Positions 38,190-50,410 are shown, counted from the stretch's first letter. The stretch: DNA of 64,000 bases from Nitzschia sp. DOCU1 (GCA_951394045.1 OX595993.1:2232001-2296000); one strand, 5' to 3'. Notes: a model not told the origin generated them from the letters alone. Translations and numbers: made by a program.

Positions 38190-39085
38190 TACATCTCCTC
38201 GGAAACTTGAATCATATACCGAAAGGCGACGTGCAACGTGCAAGAACGAACGAACTTTGCTTCCCCGTCTCCTAACCCCGTGTATTCTCCTCGTGGTGCA
38301 AAAGAATAGACATTACCAAGATCCAGCGTGGTATACAATAGAGGGGCTATGATGTCATTGCCCGAGACACCGTACATTCGACTAATCCAAGGTCAGCTGG
38401 ACCACAGCAACATGGCCGCTCCTTGTTCCAAAGGAATGCGAGAGACGGATACCGGTCGGGCTCCCAATAATCGACAGGATCGACTGTAGATACATCTCCT
38501 CGGAAACTTGAATCATATACCGAAAGGCGACGGGCAAGAACGAACGAACGAACATTGCTCCCCCGTCTCCTAACCCCGTGTATTCTCCTCGTGGTGCAAA
38601 AGAATAGACATTACCAAGATCCAGCGTGGTATACAATAGAGGGGGCATGATGTTTTTGCCCGAGACACCGTACAGTCGACTAATCCAAGGTCAGCTGGAC
38701 CACAGCAACATGGCCGCTCCTTGTTCCAAAGGAATGCGAGAGACGGATACCGGTCGGGCTCCCAATAATCGACAGGATCGACTGTAGATACATCTCCTCG
38801 GAAACTTGAATCATATACCGAAAGGCGACGGGCAAGAACGAACGAACGAACATTGCTTCCCCGTCTCCTAACCCCGTGTATTCTTCTCGTGGTGCAAAAG
38901 AATAGACATTACCAAGATCCAGCGTGGTATACAATAGAGGGGGCATGATGTTTTTGCCCGAGACACCGTACAGTCGACTAATCCAAGGTCAGCTGGACCA
39001 CAGCAACATGGCCGCTCCTTGTTCCAAAGGAATGCGAGAGACGGATACCGGTCGGGCACCCAATAATCGACAGGATCGACGGTAG
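38190..39085. repeat. Satellite: three tandem units of about 298-301 bp
   Basis: Unit starts (tacatctcctcgg) are at 38190, 38491 and 38789; the units differ by a few substitutions and short indels, and the third decays at about 39085 with an extra partial 'cgacaggatcgac' word at 39109-39121. Each unit holds an 88-codon minus-strand open frame beginning MPPLLYTTLDLGNVYSF in two of them, but the period is not a multiple of three and no family is recognised. The array lies between the ABC remnant and copy B of the 5-kb duplication. Confidence 0.92.
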
Positions 39086-39261
39086 TCCGCCGCAATGATC
39101 AATATAATCGACAGGATCGACGTAAGCCCGCAATGGACTATTGAACATCCCTGTTATCTCATGGTCCCCTTCTTTAACTTGCACAAGTTGAGATTGATAA
39201 GTTTACAGCGCAAAACTGGGTAACCTTCAAGTCGGGAGCCTGGGCTGGATTGATCGACAAA

Positions 39262-42200
39262 CGTATTCATTATTACACGTTGCACAAGACATTGAGATTG
39301 AAAGTAGGCATGAAGGAGATGCTCATCCAATGTTCAGTAGGCTACACCCGGCGACGACAAGTCACCCATTCGATAATCCTGCACAAAGCCCACAACAAAC
39401 ATAAGAACTGCCGTACTACGCCACAGCCCAAAACGATTTTTAGGCCCCGTTTCGACCACCGGTAAAAACAAGCCCCATTCCAAGCTGTTGGTTCCAGCCG
39501 CAGTCGTAGATCTGTGCGAAAATCGTCGATAGTGTGAATGATTCCAGCCCATGTTTTCCTTGACTAGCAAACGAGATCCACCGCTTACAGTATCCAAAAC
39601 ACATGAGATTCTCGACCGTATCTTTGTTGAAATTCCGCACTAGCAGGTTCATGTACTCTTCGAGTTCCCTTCGACGGTGCAGAAAGTCTGCGAATCGCTT
39701 GTGAATAGGCTGTTGAATAAGATTCCAAAGTTGTCGGCTAGTCGCATCTTGTAGTGCTCTTGGAGCTTGGATTGGGGTTTCGGCCTAAAGGCATCCAGCG
39801 GATTGTATTATAGACTCGATCCAATCGGAGCGACGGATCCCGATTTTCCTCAATACTCTAAGTCTGTTTTCTTTAAGAAACCTGCCAAGATCTTCCTAGC
39901 CGGGTTCCTGCAAAACGGTAAGGTTGCATCGATCCATAAGTTGCAAATCAAGCCGGATTTCCCTTGCTATCCGAACGAGATTGCAAACGTTGGGAAAGAA
40001 TTCTCAAATTCGTCTTTTGCACGTCGCCGTTTGGTCCGTTCTTCTTTAGTCATTCTCTCGAGCCCAACTTACTGTCTGAAACTGCCGTCTCGTCGCCTGA
40101 AAGTCTTGTTCCGATTCCAGTTCTTGGAGCGTTTGATCAACAATAGATAGTCCAAAGCAGCAAATCGTGACGACGCCATGGTTTCGCGGCTTGATCTCTC
40201 GAGCTGGATCTTTCCATTTGATCAAATCGACTTGCACATGTGCAGTCAGTGCGCAATCATGACCTTTTGACTCTTCGAAATCCAAATACCGACTTGACGC
40301 CACCTTGTATCATAGATCCAAAGTCGCAGCCCCGCCTACATTGGTACTATTGACAGCCATGTTGTTGTTGCTGCTGCCTCATCGAGAGAGAAGTCAACAA
40401 AAGTTGTGCAATAGATAGCAAAAGGCTCATCGTGTCGAAGGAATCTTTGTGTAATGTAGCGCGCGTTGGATCCGCGCGTTTCCATCTCACTACGTCCCTA
40501 ATATAGATTCATATGCTAATAGGTGGTGTAGGAACCTATGAAGCTTTCTACCACCTTCAGTCATTCGACGATCGCACGCACGTCCGACCACTTTGGATCT
40601 TCGAAACTATGAGAATGAGAAATGACAGTTTCATTACCGCTCTCTTTGGATCATGAAATGAAATGACCATCAAATGGCGGTTTGGGGAAAGGACTCGTCT
40701 TCTATCTCTCCCGCCAATTCCGGCTGCTTCGAGATTAGCATGCAGAATCTCCCAGATCCGTTAGCGTCGCTCGATCTTGTCTTGTCGTTCATTTATTTTA
40801 TGGAGTGGATGAAATCTTTGCATCTTGGAGTACTTTGACTTTTAAAATGGTGGAACTACTATCATCTCCCCGTGGCTCGGACATTTTTTGTCGTGCAGGC
40901 AAAAGGCGGCAGAGGCCATAGCAGCGACAATGCTCTACTATGAACTAGTGGGTACCTGGAAGGAAAAGACGACGACAGATCCGGCTTGGATTTATATATG
41001 GATGCAGACAAGACAGACTGAAAGGCTCCTGTTCGTGTTGATTCCAGAAAAGGGAAACGGTCCTCGAGCAACTATGTCGGAACCATCCAGTATGCCTCGC
41101 GCAAGTCCTCGGCGCCGAGCAATTCCAAGATGTCATCCAGTATGTCGAGCAAAACACCGGTACCGACCAGCTCCAAGAATCCCTCTTTTCAACCTTTTGA
41201 CCTTTTTCATTCGAGATGCCGAGCACTGTAAATGAAAGAGCAAATGCCTTGCCCGCTGCCTTTTTTGCTGACACGGATTGGTAGAATCTGCGGCCCCGTA
41301 CGGTGCGGACAACGGCTCGCTATGTGGAGCCGGACTCACAGGATGTAATCCCGACGAGGATGGATTTGAACCGTATTGCCAAGCTAGCGACGAGGGAGAG
41401 GATTGCCAACATATAGGTCCACTCCTGGTCGAGTGGAGTCAGATCCTTATGTCACTGCCAGTTCACCCACCGCCGAAGCAGCGGCAAGGAACGTGCCTCA
41501 TCACCAGTCCCCACTCCAGCGCCTTTCGCTTCGGAACGTGCTCTCCGATCTCCCCGAGCATCTCCAAGGTCGACTTCTAGTAGCATTGCCGCTAAAAAGG
41601 CTACTCTAGCGAGTGGCAAGGGTGGAATGAGGAGACGCCAAGAGCGGCAAGAGTGAAGACCAAAACCATCGACGATGCAAGTCACAATTTAATTGGGCGG
41701 CAAATTGTTGGAACCCTTGCCCCCATCGACTCCCTCGCTTGCAAGTATTCCTTCTCGTCATCGATCCAAAAGTGTAACAAAGGAAGACACCCCAGATCCA
41801 GCCCTCGTTCCTTCCTCTTTGCCGTTGATTGGGTCATGATGGGGATACATTTTATTGCCAAGAAGTTTGTGGTGGTTTGTCTGTTGTGATGGGTGTCCAC
41901 ATGTCCATCATTGCGATTTTGTCCCCTGTCCATCATTGCGATTTTGTCCCCAAGGGATCAAGTCGAGACTCGCTTGAAAAAATGACGATCCCTGGTATTG
42001 TCCAGGATGGTTTTCATCAAAGGCAAGAACTCCTTAAGCGGCGGTTGTACACAACTGCTACCAATCCAGCGTCGTGCAAGAAAAAATCGTCAACAAAAAG
42101 GGCAGGCACAGATCAAGTGGACGCAAGAAACCGAAGAAGAGACCAAACATCCTGGCAAGATCGAGAGCGCTTATTTTGAATGTAACGAAAAGAGACTTGA

Positions 42201-44279
42201 TTTGCAGAAGTGTGAATCGCGTGACGGATGGATTCATTTTCCTTCCTGCCATCCGGATGGTGATGACTTTGAAGGGGACGAATGAGGACGGCGATTCCAA
42301 ACGCAAGCCAAAGAAAGTCATTGGCCCAAGTCGTAGTCTTTGCCGTATTTGTCGAGTAGAAGAATTGGAAACGGCATCTCATGGTTCTGCCCTGTCCAAT
42401 CCATCCGTCAAAGCTCGTCGTCAAACCGGAAAGGAAAAGTCTGCCAAACGCAAACGCGATGGAGACGACGAAAAGGACGAAGACGATGCTGCATCCAACG
42501 AAGACTCTCCGGGTAAAGACGAAGAAGGTGATGGGGATGACGACGACGAAAATGTCGAGTCGAATGCTAATGGGGACCAGGATGAGCAAGACGAAGATGA
42601 TGACGAGGCGAGCAAAATGGATGTAATCGATGAACTCCGGGGGTGTCTTGTAATACCCGCCACCTCGTCTCGACCGGAGTGTCTTTCCGAACTTTGGAAT
42701 AGAGTTGAAGATTTGCGATCCAAAACCTTGATTGATCGTCTACCCTCTTGGATCGACACCACGACGATGCGATGTGTTGCCATGTCAGCATGATTGGGGG
42801 CGGGCTTGATTGCAAAGAATACCAACGTTTGGTGTAAGTCCTCTTGCTGGTAGAACGACAAGACAACAACGCAATCTTCAAGGCGTTGTGTACGAGCATC
42901 CACACAGCACTAATGATGGAAGCTCAAAGGCCTTTGGTGTGGCGTTGCTGAGTCCGACCGACTCAGCTATGAAGGAAGACGATTCCAAGTATGACAAGGT
43001 GCTGTTGGCTGTAAGCACGAAAACCTACATGGATCCGCCAAAGAGGCGCGTTTGGATACGAAAGTTGGAGACTATGCTCTGATTTTGAGTCATCGAGGAA
43101 TCTTTTACCGGCGATTTACCACAAGTTCTGTTGGCAGCTGACGAATGTTCGTTTCTTTATTCACATGGCACAATGAGCACGTCACAGAGTCCTTGGGGCC
43201 CCGAGTCCTACGCTGCGGTATTTGGTTCCCTACAGGGAGCTTGAGGTGCGAATACTTGCGTCAAGGTCCTGGAAGAGTGTTTGGAAGATTAGCTGCAGTT
43301 TTCAGACAAGAAAAAGTTATTTCAAACGTCGGACAACGGGCTGCAATTCGACTCAGCGCGGTACCAAGATTTGATCGGAATGGCGGACGTATTGGGAGTG
43401 ACGGAGCAAATTCTTTCTCTACGAAGCGGGTTTCTGGTGGATGCATCGGAGCAATTCACCAACGATGGGATTATGCTGCGCGAAAGGCTTTTCGACGACA
43501 TTCAAAAGAAGCACTTGCGTGCATACCGTGAGGACTGGTATTTTGTTACCCTGCCCGGAAGGAGCCCTTGTCGGACAAAGAAAATGCCGTGGAGTACATC
43601 AGGAAGGTAAGATCACCATTGCTTTCGTCACGATCCACTTCGCCATTATTCCTGTTCACTGTGTCGATTTCCTGTAGAAAATCGTGACCGAATTGGTCGC
43701 CATGGAGAACCGCTCTACGAAGAAGGAAATCCGAAGTCGGTTCAACCGCTTCTTCATTTGCCGTGGCAAAAAGATTGCTCTGGATGAAAACTCGTTGACC
43801 ATTTTCCCGCAATTGATAGCAGCGTATCAACCCAATTCGAGTCCCACCTCGGCGCGTCTCCAGTGGTATCTCCTCCCATTCCCGCCTGGCTGCTTCATTG
43901 GCGATATCGTCGGGTGACTGTCGAAACTCTTGCTATTAGTGAAACTGCTCCCACCCATTGCCCAAGAAGTCTATGAGGTGTTCTCCATCATTTCTGATCT
44001 TTATATGACTACAACCTTTTGGATTTGCTCTGGAAGCTGCAAGCACGAAAAGTTTCTTCTACGACTACAAACTTCTGCGCCGACTCTTGACCCAGACACT
44101 GTTGCAACTCCCCGCTTGAAGTAGCTCCTCTCAACTGCTTGGTTTTGGAAGGTGGTCGCCGTCTCAGCCCCGACGGCAAGTTGCTACGAGTTTGAATTTG
44201 CCGCCATTTGCAGATGCTGAACTTTGCTCGCCCCTCCCTTGCGAGCTGACAGAAATCGAGGCAGTTCGCGAGTCCATTC
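39262..44279 (+). repeat. 5-kb segmental duplication, copy B
   Basis: Direct-orientation partner of 19828-24857. Differences include ttgtaatgtag versus ttgtag (40451), a doubled cttgt (40791), catata versus catatata (41412) and altered bases near 41190. It holds the same degraded gene (41982-44124). On its right side the sequence turns unrelated to copy A at about 44280. Confidence 0.9.
41982..44124 (+). pseudogene. Degraded gene in duplication copy B (possible vesicle-tether subunit)
   Basis: Same series of blocks as in copy A: TIPGIVQDGFHQRQELLKRR, the Asp/Glu tract (42470-42610), MDVIDELRGCL, and here an open continuation RSKTLIDRLPSWIDTTTM that copy A has lost. Further on are KLFDDIQKKHLRAYRE, a 71-nt GT-AG intron (43607-43677) and EVYEVFSIISDLYMTT. 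Copy B carries its own lesions, for example stops near 42790-42840 and a lost base near 43555 (LPGRSP versus LPKKEP in copy A). Identity is unresolved; see copy A for the weak VPS50-like suggestion. Confidence 0.5.
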
Positions 44280-45015
44280 GCGGCCTTACTGTGGTGTTCT
44301 CTCTGCAATGCTAACCAAATCCCACTGGGTTCCATTAGGGGTGTGTGGGGTGTGGAGTGCGTTGGCGGATGACAGTTTTGCGTCACTTTTGGGTGGATTT
44401 TCAATAATTCCATTTTGCTCGACCGAAGAGCGTTCGCTGGTGAGCGTGGATTCGGCCTCTTTCACCAATGACGGGGGGCTGCGACGATGAGGATACTACG
44501 GGACCTCGGATTGAAGAGACGAAGGACGACAATCCAGCCACAGCTCCATCTGCATCGAACGGGGCTTTGGACCACGCGCGAAACGACGACTCTAACCGGC
44601 TGGCCTCGAATGAAGATGAGGATGGCGTCTGGAAAGATCCCCATTGGAGAACAGGCTGCCGTGACGGGATTCGAAGGGCAAATGAACCCGCTGGTTCGTC
44701 CATACTTCTACACCGCCCCGAAACCTCCCCGAAGAAACGAGTGGTCAGTGAAGGCGCCAGCGACTGAAGATTTGGATCTTGCTCAACGATGCTGCCACAA
44801 ATGAATCGCGGAACACAATTTCTTGCATATCGCCTCGGAACCACTCGTGTCGGATGCTATCGCTGCTTTGCCATGAGCCATTTGGCCTCCCCGATCGGAT
44901 TTGCGGCGTTTCCGCCAAGTGGTCGTCAAAATGCCACGGATATTTTTGACAAGGAATTGAGTATCATGCGTACAGAACGTTGCCGTCAAACAGGGAAACG
45001 GCAATCAGCTCTTCA
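44280..45015. other. Spacer with unrecognised coding-like fragments
   Basis: No complete gene. On the + strand the frames RIEETKDDNPATAP (from 44468) and, in another frame, QMNPLVRPYFYTAPKPP (about 44675-44730) look coding-like in composition and may be pieces of one broken gene, but I do not recognise them. Confidence 0.3.
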
Positions 45016-45402
45016 ATGGACAACAGTGATCCAGTTGTATGGATTGGCGTACCCAACGTGCCATCGTCGTCGTGTATTGTTTCGCGGGAAATGATTTGCG
45101 CCTTCCTCCCGCATCGCGATGTTGTCGTCATTTGGATTCCTTCTGGATTGCAATGTTTGTTTTTGCACCATCATCAACAAGAACCAGCCCTATTCTTGTT
45201 CGAGATCGCCAAAAAAGTTCCAAATAGTAAAGTGGCGTTCTTATTTGAGCCAGCCAAAGATGCCATTTGTCCTGACCGGGTCGATGACATCAGCAACCAT
45301 GAGCCATGGGAGGATCTTCCTGGTTGTTGGCATTCGGAATATCACTCACAGAACTCATACTGTCAGGAGAAGATGAGCTCCGGTGGGGCTGCTGCTTTCT
45401 AG
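45016..45402 (+). CDS. Hypothetical protein or gene remnant
   Basis: A 128-codon frame from the ATG at 45016, beginning MDNSDPVVWIGVPNV and containing KVAFLFEPAKDAICPDRVDD. The mixed hydrophobic/charged pattern looks protein-like, but no family is recognised and no signal peptide or full membrane span is clear. A short Ser/Gly end precedes the stop. It may be a fragment continuing the coding-like pieces to its left. Confidence 0.25.
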   Translation: MDNSDPVVWIGVPNVPSSSCIVSREMICAFLPHRDVVVIWIPSGLQCLFLHHHQQEPALFLFEIAKKVPNSKVAFLFEPAKDAICPDRVDDISNHEPWEDLPGCWHSEYHSQNSYCQEKMSSGGAAAF

Positions 45403-47347
45403 TAGTAAGAGCAACAATAGTAGCAACAGCGGTATTGAAGGATCTATGGCATCCACCTCTTGTGGCATTGTCGTCTTCAACGCGGCGGTGATGGATTCGC
45501 AGCTCATAACCGGTTGGACAAAGTGCCCAAATGTCATCACGATGTTCAATTGAAAGCTTAGGAGGGTTCGCGCTAGTAGTTTTAAAAGCTACGGTTTAAT
45601 AGCCTGCGTCTGCATGCACTTACTACCCCCCGATTAGTAGAAGATAGAGACGCCGCATACCGACTCTCTAACGCTACTAGCTTTCTTTTCAAGTCCTGCA
45701 GTAGCAGCGCCAAGCAAATCCAGTCTCGATCTACTGCTACAGGTACGATACGAGATCTTGTGATGGTTCGAAGGCTCTACCCAGCTACCGGTAATAAAAC
45801 GATATTGAAGAACGCCTTTGGTTCTCAATCGGAATACTTCAAAAGGCCCAGAACGAAATCTTTCAAATACACAATAATCAAAGATATCGCTCCGTTCGGG
45901 GACAAAGACATGACTACCAGGAGGTTAATTAGAACCGGCTTTAGGTTGAGTTTAGGAGAAACTTTTCTGGCGTTGTAAGCATGCAGAGCACGTATCTTTC
46001 CAGTCTATTTCACAAACTTCCTTTTCAACTTTGTAATGGTCTTTCTCGAAAAACGTCTGTGGTTCCTCCGTCGAAATACGGGTAACCCGAATGTGACAAG
46101 CAATAACCAATCAAAAATACCGCCCCTTGTCTTAGCTTGTCGCAGGATGACCGAAAAACCCGACGAAATCAGCGATTTGTCGAACTTGCTCAAAATCAAC
46201 TACCATGACACCCTTTTGAAAGCAAACCTTTGGCAGCCCATATTGCTTTCAGGTCTTGATTCATAACTGCGTGTGTTATTCGAAACACCCCTGAACAGAC
46301 TTGAGCCAGTGGCATTGTCCAAATCCGTTTACAGAAGTTGCCCTTGCTTCGTGAAATTTACGATTTGTCGATTTCAGAACCCTCCAAATCAAGCGCAAAA
46401 AGAGCCCAAAAATTGACCCTTTTCTGGCTTTTCTCGACTCACAGGCTGTCTAGCTAAAATGACCGGGTGGTTTCATAAACTTTGACTTATGGTCGTATTG
46501 GGGTTGTAATTTCAGGCGTCTTAGTCGTCGATAAGTTGATTTAGACGTACGGTCAAATTCGAGCATTTTTGGGGCAAATCGCACCATGAAACGAGTCATG
46601 ATTTTGGCAGTTTCTTTGGCTACAGCGATCTTTGAGCCTTGCCAAGCACGGATTCATTATCCTGGCGATTTATGAAAAATTACTGGGGTAAAGAGAGTCG
46701 AGAATACGAAATGTGAAAATATCACGTATTTTGTCGTGTTATTGGAAGTTTTACCTCGGAACGGGGCTTGGACAAGCGGTGGTTCGACGCTTGGATGATG
46801 AACTACCTAGACCATTGATCTTCCTTTTTGGTGGCGCTAGAAATTACACTCAGCTAACTCATAATGCAGAGGAGCTCTTAGGCTGCTATCGTTTAGTAGT
46901 GCTGCAATATTAACAGCGGTAGTGCACGATAAAAGGCATCGACTTCTTTACTAGAGGGCGACGTCCGAAAAGGATTTGCTCGAAGAAATCGAATGAATCA
47001 TCGGGTAGGTATTATGCTAGGCTTGGTTTGGCTCTATCATAATAACAGTTCGACGTGTGACACGGTCCAGTTAGTCGTACCAAAACTGCCGATGCGCATG
47101 CACGCCCCGCGATCGACTAATGCGATCTTGTGGGATGCGATGACGTGTGTCCTCTTGGATGAGAATCTGCAAACGCCACGATGGATCTCCAATTTGCTGA
47201 CACGACGTTGATGGACTTCTCATTTCTTGCTCAAAGGATTGCATTGCATTCTGGAAACGTTCATTGCAACCCTTCGCATTGGACCGCACTTGCTTGCTAG
47301 TACTGAAGCAAGAGCAGAGCAAAGCAAAAGCGAAAGCAACAGAAGCA
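45403..47347. other. Gene-free spacer, 1.9 kb
   Basis: No supported gene. There is an AGTAG-rich simple-sequence patch at 45400-45430, then unremarkable sequence with only 60-76-codon frames. The last 100 bp before 47348 include an in-frame upstream extension of the TspO-like gene. Confidence 0.4.
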
Positions 47348-48319
47348 ATGAGCTTGTCTTCGTTCAATTCTCCGCCATTGGTGGGAATCCTCACCTTGGG
47401 ATGTTATGGCGCTCTCCCTTTTGTCAGTGGGGTCTTTTCCTCGTCGTCCGTGCCTTGGACGGTCGTCCAAGTCAGTAACCTAGCAGCTTATGGCTTGTCC
47501 TTTTGGAGTGTTTCGCAACCCGGTCGATATGATGGGCAACTGGGGCCTGACTTGGACGACAAGTCGCCGGGTGCTTCCGATATGCAGAAAATGAGCCCGT
47601 CCAAACGCGGGAAAACCTTGGTGCCGCCGGCAGGCTGGGCCTTTGCCATTTGGGGCCCTATCTTCATGGGAGAATTGCTCATGGTGGGATCGCAACTACG
47701 ATTGTCCGAACAAGATGGATTGGCTCCAATCATTCGAAAAGTGACGGGACCCTATGTCATGGCACAATGCTTTCAATCCCTCTGGACCGCATCCTTTCGA
47801 CCAAAGTACAATCAAGGCTATTTCAAGTACATCTCGGCTCTCAACTTGACAGGAATTGCAATTTCGCTTTCACTTTGCCATGACGCATTTACTTCGGCGT
47901 CTGATACCATTTCTAACAAGGACTATTGGATGAATTTCTTGCCCTTGACACTTCATTTTGGATGGACGACAGCTGCGTCCTTGGTCAATTTGAATGGCAT
48001 GTATGCCTTGGGCGATGACGTTTCCGCGAAATCAGTCGCTTGGATGGGTCATGTGTCCGTTGTAGCCGCCACAATCTTGGGCGTCACCACGACCGTCTTG
48101 CGCCGGGCACCCATCTATGGAAGTGTCATTGCCTGGGCCTTGTCGGCAGTGGCTTCGGGACTAGGACAACGCATCGAGGAAACTCGTAAGGAAGATCCAA
48201 AGACAGTGGGCGTGTATGGTGCGCAACTCCAACAAACGCTCAGTCTAGCGGGAGCGGCTCTATGTGCGGCAACCAGTCTACTTGTGGCCTTGGAAAGTCA
48301 GTGGAAAGATCTACTGTAA
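47348..48319 (+). CDS. TspO/MBR-like tryptophan-rich membrane protein
   Basis: A 323-residue multi-span membrane protein. The ATG at 47348 is chosen because the upstream in-frame extension (to 47264) is Lys/Glu/Ala-rich and begins at a non-ATG codon. Residues 10-55 hold two hydrophobic stretches. The family mark is PPAGWAFAIWGPIFMGE (about 95), as in the larger TspO/MBR-related proteins of bacteria and algae, followed by a span around VMAQCFQSLWTASF, another around YFKYISALNLTGIAISL, then LPLTLHFGWTTAASLVNLN and two further spans. TspO proteins bind tetrapyrroles and other lipophilic ligands in membranes; which ligand is used here is unknown. A chloroplast or other organelle location is possible but not shown. 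Confidence 0.6.
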   Translation: MSLSSFNSPPLVGILTLGCYGALPFVSGVFSSSSVPWTVVQVSNLAAYGLSFWSVSQPGRYDGQLGPDLDDKSPGASDMQKMSPSKRGKTLVPPAGWAFAIWGPIFMGELLMVGSQLRLSEQDGLAPIIRKVTGPYVMAQCFQSLWTASFRPKYNQGYFKYISALNLTGIAISLSLCHDAFTSASDTISNKDYWMNFLPLTLHFGWTTAASLVNLNGMYALGDDVSAKSVAWMGHVSVVAATILGVTTTVLRRAPIYGSVIAWALSAVASGLGQRIEETRKEDPKTVGVYGAQLQQTLSLAGAALCAATSLLVALESQWKDLL

Positions 48320-48805
48320 TAATGAATCGCTAGTCGGGCAGTAATTTACAATTAGTAGTACTGGAGAGAATACCAAAGCTCTACGTCGTCGTCTGGTTCT
48401 TTGACTACTAGTGTTGGTTCCAAACTTTCGAAGCTAGTTCGAGGGGGGCTTGCAAGGACGAATCCGTGATGGTAGAGATATTGGAGCGTTGTGGACTGTT
48501 GGATATTCAAGTTTGCCAGGGTTGCCGAAGCAAACGAAGACTAGTAGAGCGTCTAAGGATAGAGTTATTTATCGGAATACATGTTTTGAACGATGCGTTC
48601 AGTACTCAATGAGATTGGCTTCACTACAGTTTACAACGCAACTTGATCTCTCCAGCCTTTAGCTGTCTGCCCTTGTCCCCCGTCCTTGCCGTTGGCGCAA
48701 CCACCGGCACGGCAAAAGTCTTTTTCTCTCCTTCTCCATTTCTTGCTTTCCATGTTATTGAAGTTGTTCTCGCCGCTTGGCATAAAAGTCTCGTAGTGAT
48801 CGATC
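48320..48805. other. Convergent 3' spacer
   Basis: No gene is seen. It lies between the 3' ends of the TspO-like gene (+) and the amidoligase-like gene (-), and carries 'attagtagtactggag' and 'gactactagtgttgg' words typical of the spacers in this window. Confidence 0.4.
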
Positions 48806-49957
48806 CTAAATGACATACCAAAAGAAAGATTTGAATCGCGTTTGTTCATCCGTACTGGCAGCAAAGGCAGCCGGAGCCGCAAGCCTCGCTGCGCTCCGAC
48901 AAAAATGGGTACACAGGCGTACCCATGCGGCAATCTTTTCATATGTGACCGTAGCGCTATGCTGCCGAAATTCCAGAGTCGGCTGTCGGCGCAGTCGCAA
49001 GTTCTGTAGATTGAGCTTGTAGTACCGTGATTGGTCCTCGCCTCCATTCATGAGTTGACAGAGTTCTTCGAGCGTAGTACAATTCGCCAGGGCTTGATTG
49101 CGTTGCTTGTCGGACAAAAATTTGCCAACCGAATCGCGATTGCTTTGAAAGTATCGATTCGATTCCGCACTGCCAGTCCGACGAGAAGGCGGCATGAAAG
49201 AATCAAAGATTGGCTCATATTTGATAAATTGCTGGCAAATCTTGATGAGTTGTTTGAGAGTAAACTCCTGAACGTTGATATGAACATGAAAGCCCATACT
49301 CTTGTTGATGTTGATGAGAAAGTCCAGCTCGAATGTATTGCAGTCTGGCATGGAGCGATTGCAAACAATAGAACCGTCAGGGACAATCTTCCACGTACCG
49401 ACATCAACTGGGCGACTAGCTTCGGCATGGCTCCCCGCCAAGACGCAAGGAGGAGGAAGAGCATTGACAATTTCAAAGAGTCCAGCATTCGAAGCTAGTA
49501 CATTCGAGTTCGACTCCTTGATCGGGTGGTAAAGGCACCATACGAAGAGGACTTGGGCCATAAGTTGCAGAGAACGTATAAGGTCGTGAGTTTGCATTGT
49601 CCGGCATGACGTTGTGTGTATAATTTGCCACTTTGCCAGCCGCCCCACGGACTTGAATGTCGGCCTCCACCAGTCCCCACGCAATCTGCCGAGTGCTGAA
49701 TCGCCAAACATGTTTTCCTTGTACAACCAGGGGCACTAGGGATCGACAAACAAAGGGATTCCCTTGAAAGGATGAGCCCAGATCAAACACAACGCTATCC
49801 ATCACCTCCCGGGACTCGCGAGGTTCGCCGCCAGGGACGACGACATCGACAAAGACGGTCCAATCATGAACCTTGGGGAATCGCCCGCTTTGATCAAGCG
49901 AAGCGCGCGTCCTGTTCAGGGATGCGTCGGTAAGTTTTGCCGATTATGATAGAAGTC
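48806..49957 (-). pseudogene. Frameshifted YEATS-like/amidoligase fusion gene
   Basis: Two domains lie in order on the minus strand. First, a YEATS-like beta-sandwich (about 49875-49600): VHDWTVFV, VVFDLGSSFQGNPF, WRFSTRQIAWGLVEADIQVRG; YEATS domains read acylated lysines. Second, an amidoligase (glutamine-synthetase-fold ATP-dependent ligase joining amine and carboxylate): DQGVELECTSFE, GTWKIVPDGSI, MGFHVHIN, LEFRQHSATVTYEKIAAWVR. The same frame reads YEATS into GVELE, then hits TGA, and the rest lies in another frame (48806 onward), so one frameshift is near 49475-49530. A second near 49940 separates the ATG at 49957 from the YEATS frame. The usual stretch between the 'TFEL' strand and GFHVHIN is also short. 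A pseudogene is likeliest; assembly error could explain part. Confidence 0.55.
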
Positions 49958-50410
49958 ATGGTGGTGTGTTTTGTCTTGATGCAGATGAAGCGTAATGAGG
50001 ATAACTTCTCGGAATGATAACGTTGGTTGCGATAGCTTTTTTTGGAAACCAAGCGAGACACGACTGCCTAATCCAAAGGATCCAAGGGCACGGTAGTATT
50101 CAATTCCGTAGATGTTGAAAAGAGGCAGCCGGCGCGCGCGCGCAAGTTGGATCTTCTGCCCGAGAGCGGAAGTCTACCGCTTGCTACGGTAGTCGCACAC
50201 CACCACTACGTGATTCGTACCCACAAGCTAGGAAAGCACCATGGCGTTCTCATGCATCCCACACCCTTCGACTATCGTTCAGACAAACAATGAACAACTC
50301 GAGAGTGGGCACGTGGCGGGGTTGTAAGAGTTACGTTTGTATTTTTCTGCAGATTCTTTCAACAACGGACGGGTGGGGTTCAACAATCACATAAGAGTGA
50401 CATACTAAGA
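49958..50410. other. Spacer between divergent genes
   Basis: No gene is seen. It separates the minus-strand fusion gene and the plus-strand LRR gene, and should hold both promoters. It includes a cgcgcgcgcg run at 50131-50141. Confidence 0.4.

Noticed and set aside
38190..39085. CRISPR-like array
   Set aside because: The units are contiguous, about 298 bp long and nearly identical throughout, without alternating short repeats and unique spacers.
19828..44279. The 5-kb direct repeats as LTRs of a giant element
   Set aside because: No TG...CA ends, primer-binding site or flanking target duplications, and the polymerase between them belongs to a non-LTR element with its own target duplication.
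46713..47211. Two short + strand frames (66 and 72 codons)
   Set aside because: No signal, domain or conserved composition; chance frames in a spacer.
48810..49498. Plus-strand frames (70 and 155 codons) over the amidoligase region
   Set aside because: The minus strand carries recognisable amidoligase motifs; the plus frames are shadows.
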